This document shows, piece after piece, positions 1 to 11,312 of a DNA stretch of 64,000 bases. The DNA is taken from the NCBI GenBank assembly GCA_036250195.1, contig JAVHZZ010000003.1:295087565-295151564 (forward strand), read 5' to 3'. The notes beneath the pieces are model-generated. The model worked only from the letters and a program-made list of their open reading frames with translations. It did not search any database and had not been told where the DNA came from. This DNA is from Mixophyes australis. Lineage: Eukaryota; Chordata; Amphibia; Anura; Limnodynastidae. The position numbers were made by a program, and so were the translations under genes. Numbering within the stretch: position 1 is the first letter of the stretch; every line of letters starts with the position of its first letter.

Positions 1-254
1 TTACCTGTCTTGTCCTGTGTATCCATCTGTTTTGAAGGTTCCACCCATGTATCATTAACTGAGCGAGAATTTCCAGAAAATGAATAATATGGCACTCTGA
101 ATGTATGATTGTCGGGACCATGCTCAAAGCAACCGGTGGTAGGGGCCCCAGGTGGTGGCTGTCATTGGGGTCCTATTGGAAGGAAAGGGCAGAATTTGGG
201 CATAATATTATCTAAAGTGAAAAAGTCCTTTAAAATATGTCTGCTCTTTCTTAG

Positions 255-427
255 GAAATGCTCCTGGTTAAAGGTGAAGGTGAGGTCAAGCTGAACTTGG
301 CCATTGGGAAAGGTGAGCAGGCTCTTAAGAGCAGTAACATGGATGGACAGATGGTTATACAGATGCAGCTGCAAACATTAAAGGATGTGTGTGGGACAGT
401 CAACAGCACGGCCACTAGGTGTCTCAG
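255..427 (+). CDS. SYNE1: SYNE1 exon w1
   Basis: 173 bp, entered in phase 0 after ...TTCTTAG and left in phase 2 at CTCAG|GTAAGG. It encodes [18 protein letters not shown] and a helix ending in TATRCLR. This is the first exon recognised; the preceding exon lies upstream of the window. It matches the segment before the LESVISQW-type repeat of human nesprin-1. Confidence 0.88.
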
Positions 428-2063
428 GTAAGGTATTATTATTCTATTTATATATTCAGAATAATACTTTTCCAGAATGTGATTAATATTGTTCAGCTAT
501 TACACAATGTCAGTTTGTATAGCAATATAAGGTGTTAAAAGTTTTTTCTACCTGTAATTCCCCATTTCTTCCAACATTCTGTGCACTGTAATTTACGAAT
601 GTTCAACAGTTTTAGCTGCTTTGATTGTGTTTTAAACCCAGCATCCTCTGCCTGCCAACAGACACATGTATATGGTCCCTGCTAGGAGTGAAAAACTGGC
701 GGGGCAACCTCCCCCAATAACATTTAGGTCCGTCCCTGGGTTCCTGCTGACTGCACACACCAGTCATAGCACTAACACATTCATCATCATCATCATCACC
801 ATTTATTTATATAGCGCCACTGATTCCACAGCGCTGTACAGAGAATTCATTCACATCAGTCCCTGCCCTTTACAGTCTAAATTCCCTAACATACACACAC
901 ACAGACAGAAAGAGAGAGACTAGGGTCAATATTGAAAACAGCCAATTAACCTACTAGTATGTTTTTGGAGTGTGGGAGGAAACCGGAGCACCTGGAGGAA
1001 ACCCACGCAGACACAGGGAGAACATACAAACTCCACACAGATAAAGCCATGATCGGGAATTGATCCCATGACCCCAGCGCTGTGAGGCAGAAGTGCTAAC
1101 CACTTAGCCACTGTGCTGCCCAACATTTGTCATAGAGATCATTCATCCCTATATCATTGGCTCCTCCCCATTCGCATACTGATGTATCAGTGTTCATCCC
1201 TTGGGTACTTTGTATGTGTGTGTTATGTGACATAAATGAGTAAGTCTTAAATTCTTAAATGTAAATGGACAGATAGGGATAAGTGCAAAGCTTATTGTCT
1301 TTTTCATAGTAGACTCAAAAAAAGTGTGGTCTACTGTGTCCTAGACTGAAATGTGTGTTTAGGCAGATCGGGGACATGGCTCAATATGTCCCAATTTTCC
1401 ATTTGGGAATATTGGGCAATATAATGATGACTGTTTTAGTGGGTAATAGACATTGTTATACAATAAGTGCAGATAAAGTTAAATGATCCTTATCTTAATT
1501 TAATTTATGAGCCAAATCTACTCTGCTCAGGAAAGGTCTGACAATTTATACAGATGTATGGATGTGTTTTATTTCTGAAATGCTAAATATCTGTTATTAC
1601 TACTGTTGCTGTTACATGTTTTAAATGAAAGGATTATTTACTGTATATTTACATTATATTTGTGTTTCTCATAGTTTTAAACTGCTTTTCGCTTTTTCCG
1701 GTATGTTATGAATACAGTGGTTTAGAGGCTGTGCTCAGTCAGTGGAATGAACATATGGAAAGGAAAAGCCAGATGGAACAGTGGCTGGAGTCTGTGGATC
1801 ACAAGCTAGAACAACCCATTCAGCAGGAAAATGGTCTGAAAGAAAAATTTAACCAGTTAGACCACATCCAAGCAATCTTGTCAGATGTAGAAGATCACTC
1901 CACAACTCTTCATCATCTTGTTGAAAAGACAAAGGAATTACACCAGAAGACCGAGGACCCTTCCTTCTCCGACGTAGCTCAGAATGAGCTAAAAACACAC
2001 TTCAGTGACATCTTGACTGTTGCCAAAGTAATTTTTCTATTGCAATTGTTTAATGCACATTGT

Positions 2064-2111
<48 letters not shown>

Positions 2112-5100
2112 GTATTGTTTTCATAATAAGAAACAAGTAGACTCCCATCTGCTTATTGCAAATTGAAATGTATTGTTGCTCCAATGTATAACTCTTATAA
2201 AGTAAAGGAGGACATTTGCTTGAGACAAAGAGTATGATATGGCACATGTTGGCACCATGCGACAAAAGCTGTATCATACCATCTGACTTAAATAAGCATG
2301 GCCAAATGTTATTGGTGAATTTATGGTTTCAGCCCATTAATAAATGATATGATGAACTCTGACAGGGGTGTAGGTGGAGGGGGTTACAGTAGAGTTATGG
2401 AATATACTGTACATTTTGGGTGAAGACAGAAGTGAAGAAATGTATTCTGTTTATCTAACATATTAAGTATCTTTCATATACAAGTTACTCAGAAACAAAC
2501 CATTAAACTTGGCGAAGTTGTGTAAATCTGTGATGTAAAATGGCAATGGTTAGAGGGTATTAAAGATGGCTTCTAGTTGTAAACTCTAATTGGCTATCAA
2601 ATCAATATATGAGCAAAAGGAATTAGAAATACCTAAACTATGTGTTGTGTATGCAGGAGAAGATGAGGAACATTGAAGACATTGTGAAGGACCACTTGAT
2701 GTACCTGGATGCAGTGCATGAATTCACCGACTGGCTTCATTCTGCCAAAGAAGAACTTCACCGCTGGTCTGATGCATCAGGAGATGTTCCTGCCATCCAG
2801 AAGAAAATTACAAAGATAAAGGTTTGTTATAGGATTAAAACCTGTCTTGAGAGGGATCTCCAAGTAATTAGTGAGGTCCTCAAAGCACCCATGCCTTTGA
2901 GAAAATTATATATCCGGGGTCGACACAACCATTATGCAAACCTAGGAGGTTGCATGTGGAGTCAAAGATTAGGTGGGGCCCTAAAACAATGATGTACTTA
3001 ACAAAGTATTTACAGTATTAAAAAATCTTATTTGGCTTCCTATTTAAAGCTATTCAGGGGATAGGTTATTACTGGACAGATTTATTATGTTTAGCCGTAT
3101 GATTCATTTATTAAATTAACAGATTTATGGCTCTACGTTCTAACTAGAGATGGGCGGGTCCGGTTCTCCGAGAACCGAACCCACCCGAACTTTGGGTATC
3201 CGAGTACCGAGCTGAGCAGCTCGGTACTCTCCCGCCCATTCCGAATCCAAATCGAGGCCGAACGTCATTGTGACGTTGTCGGATCTCGGGACTCGGTTCT
3301 CGCGATACTTCAACTTTATAAATACACGCCTCCACAGCAATCCATCGCCATTTGACAGAGGGAGAGAGCAGGGTGTAGTCATAGGCTAATTAGAGCAGGG
3401 ACAGAGAATACAATATTGTTCTTGCAATTGCTCTAACCAAAATCGCTAGTGCAGAGAGGAGGATAGAGGTTTATTATTTTTTCTTCATATTTGGCACTCC
3501 CCAGCGCTTTTGGGGTGTCCCCCATAATTGTGCATTAATATTTCTGGCTGTCAAAAGTCATATCTGTCAGCAGTATCTACTAAATAATTTGTAGCACACC
3601 TCAGTGCTTTTGGGGTGTCCTCCCTAATTGTGCATTAATATTTCTGGCTGTCAAAAGTCATATCTGTCAGCAGTATCTACTAAATAATTTTTAGCACTCC
3701 TCAGTGTTTTTGGGGTGTCCTCCCTAATTGTGCATTAATATTTCTGGCTGTCAAAAGTCATATCTGTCAGCAGTATCTACTAAATAATTTTTAGCACTCC
3801 TCAGTGTTTTTGGGGTGTCCTCCCTAATTGTGCATTAATATTTCTGGCTGTCAAAAGTCATATCTGTCAGCAGTATCTACTAAATAATTTTTAGCACTCC
3901 TCAGTGTTTTTGGGGTGTCCTCCCTAATTGTGCATTAATATTTCTGGCTGTCAAAAGTCATATCTGTCAGCAGTATCTACTAAATAATTTTTAGCACTCC
4001 TCAGTGTTTTTGGGGTGTCCTCCCTAATTGTGCATTAATATTTCTGGCTGTCAAAAGTCATATCTGTCAGCAGTATCTACTAAATAATTTTTAGCACTCC
4101 TCAGTGTTTTTGGGGTGTCCTCCCTAATTGTGCATTAATATTTCTGGCTGTCAAAAGTCATATCTGTCAGCAGTATCTACTAAATAATTTTTAGCACTCC
4201 TCAGTGTTTTTGGGGTGTCCTCCCTAATTGTGCATTAATATTTCTGGCTGTCAAAAGTCATATCTGTCAGCAGTATCTACTAAATAATTTTTAGCACTCC
4301 TCAGTGTTTTTGGGGTGTCCTCCCTAATTGTGCATTAATATTTCTGGCTGTCAAAAGTCATAACTGTCAGCAGAATCTACTAAATAATTTTTAGCACTCC
4401 CCAGTGGTTTGCGCTCAGAATGGATTCAAAGCAGTCCACATATGATCTAAATGAGCAACCAGGTTCTGTCACCAGTCCTGATGTTAGTGTTCCCAGTACG
4501 TCATCTGGCCAAGGCGATGTCAAACAACAGAGTGTTTTCAAATTAGTGCAAAAAACAAAAAACAAAAAAAAATGTACTGTATTGAAGCGAAAAAGAAGTG
4601 TAACTGAGCAAAAGTTAAGTGACGATAAAAAAAAAATTGCAAGCATGCCATTCTACACACGCAGTGGCAAAGAGAGAATGAGGCCTTCACCTTTGGCTAT
4701 TAGTGGCAGATCCCAAAAAGTTACCCAGCCTACAATTGGTGCACAACTACTGTTACGCGTCAAAGCTGAGCTGCAAGATAACAGTGAGGCATTACAGGAG
4801 AATATTTGCTCTGATTCACAAATGACAACAATCCCTGTGGAGAGTCCATCCAACAGTGGGATGTCTAATCGTGAGCATTCTGCTGATGTGTGCCTTAATA
4901 GCCCAAGTGTAGCCGGTGATACCCAAATTGAGGATGCCACTTTGGAATTAGAAGAGGATGAGGGGGAGATTTGTGTAGGCGACGAGGGCGCTAATGAGGA
5001 TGTTGATGAGGATGAGGTTGTTTGTGTAAGTCCTGCACCAGTGGCAGCAGTTCTGGCACGTGACAAGAAAAAGGCCATTGTCATGCCTGGGCATAAAACA

Positions 5101-8100
5101 AAAAAATCCACTTCTTATGTGTGGAATTATTTCTACCCAAATCCAGACAACAATTGTATAGCCATTTGTAGTGTATGTGAAGCCACAGTCAGTCGAGGGA
5201 GGGACCTTAACCATCTTGGAACCTCGTCTATGTTACGCCATTTAACGAGAGTTCATGGCAAAGTGTTGGGAAAAGCTGAAAGTTCTTCCCAAAAGAATAC
5301 AAGCACTCCCTCATCAGCTAAGACCCTCCGCTCACCGACATACCGACGGCTACAAAATACACCCACCACACCATCCTCATCAATATCCTCAGTAGCGCTT
5401 GGAGTTAGCCCGGCATCCCACTTAAGGCTGGATGACTCCGGCACTATTATTGATTCCTCTGAAGAAAGCGTTAGTCCTGCTGCTGCTGTTGCTGCTGCTG
5501 GGGGTGAATCGTCATCCCAGAGGCAGGTTAATAAAATGAGCAGTCCTACATTTCAGCAATTAACTGTGAAACAATCATTTGCGAGGGGAAGCAAATATGA
5601 CAGCAGTCACCCAGTCGCCAAGCGAATCACAGACGCCATGGCTGCAATGTTAGTGTTAGATCTGCGTCCAATCTCCACAATAAACGCAGCTGGTTTTTCA
5701 CAGTTAATTGAGGTTTTGTGTCCGCGTTACAGAATTCCATCGCGACACCATTTCTCCCGTAAAGCTATTCCACAACTATACCAAAAAGTGTGTAAAAATG
5801 TAGAGATTGCGCTGAAAAATGCCATTCTGCCCACTGTTCACTTAACCACAGATATGTGGACAAGTGGAAGTGGCCAAACCAAAGACTATATGACTGTGAC
5901 AGCCCACTGGGTTGGTCATTCACCTTCACCAGCAGGAACAGCAGCAGCATGTACACCACTACGTAACATTTGTCACAGGCAGGCCACTCTTTGTATCACC
6001 GGCTTCACTAACAGGCATACGGCTGACAATTTGTTACGCAAACTGAGAGATGTGATTGATGCATGGCTTATACCACTCGGACTCTCCCCAGGGTATGTCA
6101 TTTCAGATAACGCCAACAATATAGTGCGAGCATTACAGCTGGGTGATTTCCAACATATTCCCTGTTTTGCTCACACCATCAACTTGGTGGTGCAGAGCTT
6201 CCTACGAAATAACCGTGAGGTGCAGGAGATGCTTTCGGTGGCCCGTAAAATTTCAGGCCATTTCAGGCATTCAGCCACAGCATGTAGGAGATTACAGCAG
6301 CTCCAAGAGCAGTTTAACTTGCCCTGCCACCAACTTAAGCAAGAGGTGGTAACTCGGTGGAATTCCACCCTGTACATGCTTCAGAGGATGGAGGAACAGC
6401 GCAAAGCCATCCAAGCATATTGCACAAGTCATGACATTGGGAAAGGAGGGGGGATGTATTTCACTCTTGCACAGTGGGGAATCCTTTCAGTGCTGTGCAA
6501 GGTGCTGAAACCATTTGAAGTTGTGACATGTGAGGTCAGTGCAGACTCTGCTAGTTTGAGCCAAGTCATTCCTTTAATTAGACTATTGGAAAAGCAGCTT
6601 GAGAAAATGAAGGAGGAGCTGAAAGCAAGCAATTCAGCAAAGTATGTTGGCCTTGTCGATCAAGTACTTAATTCGCTTCACAATGATCCTCGAGTTATTA
6701 AGATCTTGAACTCGGATCAGTACGTTTTGGCCACTGTGCTTGATCCAAGGTTTAAAACCTACATTGAGTCTTTACTTGTAAATGAGCGAGATGTGAACTT
6801 TTGCAAGGAGCTATTGCTCAGCAAGTTGGCCGCTGAACTGGGCCTCGGCTTGACGACGTGTCCTCCTTCACTTTCTCAAGCTGTTGCTCGTAAAAAATTA
6901 AATTTCCAAAAAAGAAGCAGGGAAGACACAGGGGGCAGACCAGAACAATTTAACATCTGGGCTGGTTTGAAGGATTTTTCAAAAAAATGTGTCACTTTGC
7001 CCATAACTCCATCCAATATGAGTATAAACATGCAAAGGATGGTGGAGGATTACTTTCAAGAGGTAGTTGATATGGAAATGTCAGACAGTCCCTTTCCTTA
7101 CTGGGAAGAAAAGCAGGCCATTTGGAAACCCATGTACAAACTTGCTTTGCAATACCTAAGCTGCCCACCCTCCAGTGTGTACTCTGAACGAGTGTTCAGC
7201 ACAGCAGGGAACTTAGTCAGTGATCGCCGTAGAAGGTTACTTCCCAAAAATGTGGAGAAAATGATGTTTATAAAAATGAACTACATCTTCCACGAGGAAG
7301 GCCTTCACCATCCAAGACATCCAAGCACTGACTGTTCTCTAATGGCGGATTCAAGCGGCGATGAATTGATAGTCTGTGATGATGACGTACACACTGATGA
7401 GGGTGAGGATTAAGCTGAAGATGATGCCGATAACATCTTTTTAAAACTTTCTATGTAAGTGTAGGGTGCAATCTACCCCCAAAGAGGAAAGGGACTTGTG
7501 GCATTTCCATATCACATACCATCTTGAAAGGCTGCTGTTAGGGCAATTTATCCTTAAGGGTAGGGTGTCATAGACAGAGTGACCCTAAACTGGCTTTGTC
7601 CATTTTTCATAATATTGTACAGTCTATAATGGCTGAATTTTTGGGTATTTTATACAAGTGGAGGGGGGCCTAGAGAGACAGAAACCAAACTGGCTTTTTC
7701 CATGTCAATTAATATTGTACAGTCTATAATGGCTGAATTTTTTGGTATTTTATACAAGTGGAGGGGGGCCTAGAGAGACAGAGTGACCCCAAACTGTCTT
7801 TCTCCATGTCAATTAATATTGTACAGTCTATAATGGCTGAATTTTTTGGTATTTTATACAAGTGGAGGGGGGCCTTGAGAGACAGAAACCAAACTGGCTT
7901 TCTCCATGTCAATTAATATTGTACAGTCTATAATGGCTGAATTTTTTGGTATTTTATACAAGTGGAGGGGGGCCTTGAGAGACAGAAACCAAACTGGCTT
8001 TTTCCATTTCTTTACATATTTAACTATAAGTGTAGGGTGTAATATACATTCAAAGACGATGGCTGCATTGCCAATATGCATAGATGGAGAGGAAGACAAT

Positions 8101-11100
8101 CTGTTTTGTGTGTAGAATAGGCCTACCAACGAAGAATTAAACTGTTTTTTTGGATGATTTATTACCTCAACAATTAGATTACTTGTCTCTAAAACAGTTG
8201 GAGCACTAAATTGGGTTAATTTAGGCCCAAAAACATGGATTTTCCCAAAAAATAGCAAAACAAAACCAAACAAAACCAAAACCAAAACCAAAACACGCAA
8301 TGGAGGTTTTGCAAAACCAAAACCAAAACCAAAACACGACGGTAATCCAGATCCAAAACCGAATCCAAAACCAAAACACGGGGGTCAGTGACCATCTCTA
8401 GTTCTAACATACATAGAGCTCAAGCGCCATGTTTTTAGCACAGAACGGCACCATATGTTATTATGAGGTATTACATTTAACGCAACTGCTTCAAAATGGA
8501 GCAAAGGTACCCTCTACTACCTCAGGGCTGATGGAAGATTTCAGTTCATGGATGAGAGAAAGGAGCAGTGCAGAGTAATGGTTAATATTATTACAATGCA
8601 TTTGAGGCCTTGTCCTGCCCAGCTCCTCAGGAAACAAAGTGGCCATCAGAAGGCAAACATGGAGGAAAGCATGGGAATGCTGTGCTCATTCCTGCATATT
8701 TGCCTTGATACACGGACCCCTTAGAATGTACACCTAATGTAACCAAATTTGCATCCGTATAACACGTCAATGGGTGAAGGATCCAGCAAAGCCGGAAATT
8801 TTTCAGCTGGATCCCATAGAAAATGACAGGCAGTGCCATCCTGAGATGACATCAACCGGCTGTGAAAAGCAGACGCAGGCTGGGAGAGGCGTGGCCGGGG
8901 GGCACACAGGCGGCCGCATCTCATGAAAAGGGATGCGGCCACGTCATTGATGACGCGGCCGCATCCCCTGTCATGTGATGCGGCCGCCTGTGCGCTGACG
9001 CGGCCACATCTGATGTCATCAGATGCGGCCGCGGGGGAAAGAATTGTATTTTTCAGCCGGAGGGCGACCGGTCGGCCTACCCCCCGGCCCTAATAGCGGC
9101 CTGACCGAGCGGCCCTGGGGGCCGATGCCCCCCTGCCCCCCGGGCCAGCCCGCCACTGGTGAAAAGCAAAGCTTTTCAAAGTGTTATGCATTGCAGAACT
9201 TCTCATTCCCCATATTAATCTATGGAGTCTGCGTTTAGGAACGTTAAACGTGTTATGGCAGAAAAAATATTTGATTTCTCCTGTCATAAAACCATCATAC
9301 ATTTTGCTATGGCCATTTTACGGAGAAAGCTGCTGTTTTCTTTGCTTTCATGGTTCACCGTACTTTAATACAAAGACTCTACAGTACGAACGCTTATGTT
9401 TCCCTTTTTCAACCATTGTTCCTATATTTCTAGTCTCCAAAAGTTACACAATGAAGAAGGTGTCTACATTAAGGAGGAAGGCAAAATTTGGCTGTACAAT
9501 TGGTGGGTTGGCACAGTCTAAAGGTGTGCGTTGGGACATGCTTAGTACAGATATGCTGTTGTGACATGTTTATAAACCTGGTAATTTAGTAAATGAAAGA
9601 GATGAATAAGCCAAACACACATATGGGGCTAGATTTACTAAGCTGTGGGTTTGAAAAAGTGGGGATGTTGCCTATAGCAACCAATCAGATTCTAGCTTTC
9701 ATTTATTTAGTACCTTCTACAAAATGATAGCTAGACTCTGATTGGTTGCTATAGGCAACATCCCCACTTTTTCAAACCCGCAGCTTAATATATCTAGCCC
9801 ATGGACTTTACACCTGCTATATAAGGACCACGTATATATAGTCAGCTAGTAAAGGAATATGAAGCAGAATCACAGTCCTGCAGCAAGCATCAGCCGAATT
9901 TACACATACACATCAATCTATGTGTAATCTGGCAAAAGCATTGCCACAAACAGAAATATTTTTCAGTGTATCTTCCCCATCACAAGAGACCTATAACTGT
10001 TCTACTAGCAATCTGAATTAATTGTAAGATCACACACTATATGCAAATTTCATTCTACATTCTGTCTGCATTGAGTAGTATTATAGAGGCAGACCTATGT
10101 TTCATGTTTTTTAAATATATATATTCAGTGTCAAAAGTAATTTTTTTTATCCCGCTGGTTTTCTAAGGTTTCATTTTCAACAAGTAAAACCTCAGTGGTT
10201 AAAAATAATTTTTAGTTGTGAAAACGCACAAACCACCTCATTTGCCTGAAAATAATAAGTTACAGTTGTGAATTCTTGCCGTATAACTTTGTAAACTTTG
10301 TCAGAGTTTCGCCCTGTTTAAAAGCTGAAAACAACTTTGGTTGCTATAGAGATGGATTTTTCCATTGCAGGAGCTGATGGATTCCAGACAGACTGGAGCT
10401 GAACGCCTAAGCAGAGTTGAAACCCTGTCTCCTGCAGTGAAGAAGAACACAACTGCTAGCGGATGTGAACATATGGATGCAGAGATCCAAGGCCTGCAGG
10501 CGGACTGGAAGCAGTGGGAGGAAAGTGTCTGTCAAAGTCAGAACACTTTACAGACCCTTTTAAGTCAAATGGCAATCTCGGAACAAGAGTTTACTTCCCG
10601 GGTCTCTAAGCTAGAAGATGCTGTTCAGGACTTTAGTCTGTTTCTGGAGAAGTGGGCACAGAAACTGACACAAGGCCAAGGCAAGACTGCCGACAAAGAA
10701 ATAGTAGACAATTGGCACAGGGAGAAGGTGAGAGCGAACATGCTACTTCATTTCCTATGTATTATATATGTATGATAATTTGGCATAGCACATATAATCA
10801 TGGATTTCAGAAAAAAATAAATTAAGTTCAATAAGATGCATTTGAACCGTGAGATATTAAACCAGTATGAATCCCTCCGGATTCATTCTATTCTGCTAGG
10901 CTCCGTTTCCAATTATTTTCATTTCCCTGCTGCAAAAAAGTTGTTTTGCTGTTTGCTTTTAGTCCGCTACAAGCAAATGACAGTATTCTAGTATTTACAT
11001 CCATAGAATGTTTATCTGATTGTGGGAGACTTATGGCAGGAAATCCCAAGTACAAGATATTAGTCAAATTAAGTTTTAAATGTTCAATGGCATAAAACAT

Positions 11101-11263
11101 ATTGTTGTACAAACTGATATATAGCTTGGTAGACACTATATTTTAATATGCATATCAATAACTACATAATACCGTAGATTGTATTTTACACTCTAATGCG
11201 CAAGCAAGGCTTCTAACTATATTAATATATGTCAAAGGATGTATATTAGTGAGTTGATTTATA

Positions 11264-11312
<49 letters not shown>

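Larger units (their letters stand above)
3145..8400 (+). mobile_element. Complete hAT transposon, candidate autonomous (hAT-A)
   Basis: 5,256 bp flanked by a perfect 8-bp duplication GTTCTAAC (3137-3144 and 8401-8408). The termini are TAGAGATGG...CCATCTCTA, a 9-bp inverted repeat. The order inside is: terminal region, promoter-like TCTCGCGATA/TATAAAT, a 100-bp tandem array (3491-4405), one uninterrupted 997-codon transposase (4420-7413), a second approximately 100-bp array (7611-8010) and a subterminal block of CCAAAAC motifs (8250-8390). The 8-bp duplication and the BED plus hATC domains are diagnostic of the hAT superfamily. Intact frame and perfect duplication imply a recent insertion. It lies in the sense orientation of the SYNE1 intron. 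Confidence 0.95.

Noticed and set aside
666..923. Short open frame near the left end
   Set aside because: It overlaps the SINE tail and has no conserved content.
1078..1121. A functional tRNA gene
   Set aside because: Box A and box B-like motifs are present, but this is the head of a dispersed SINE with two further copies, with no cloverleaf or T-run terminator.
2642..2992. Extended open frame past exon w3
   Set aside because: The donor at 2821/2822 keeps the frame into w4; the downstream codons have no nesprin similarity and are intronic.
4420..7413. A domesticated host ZBED gene
   Set aside because: The frame lies between transposon termini with an exact 8-bp target duplication and keeps all catalytic landmarks, so it is better read as a transposase.
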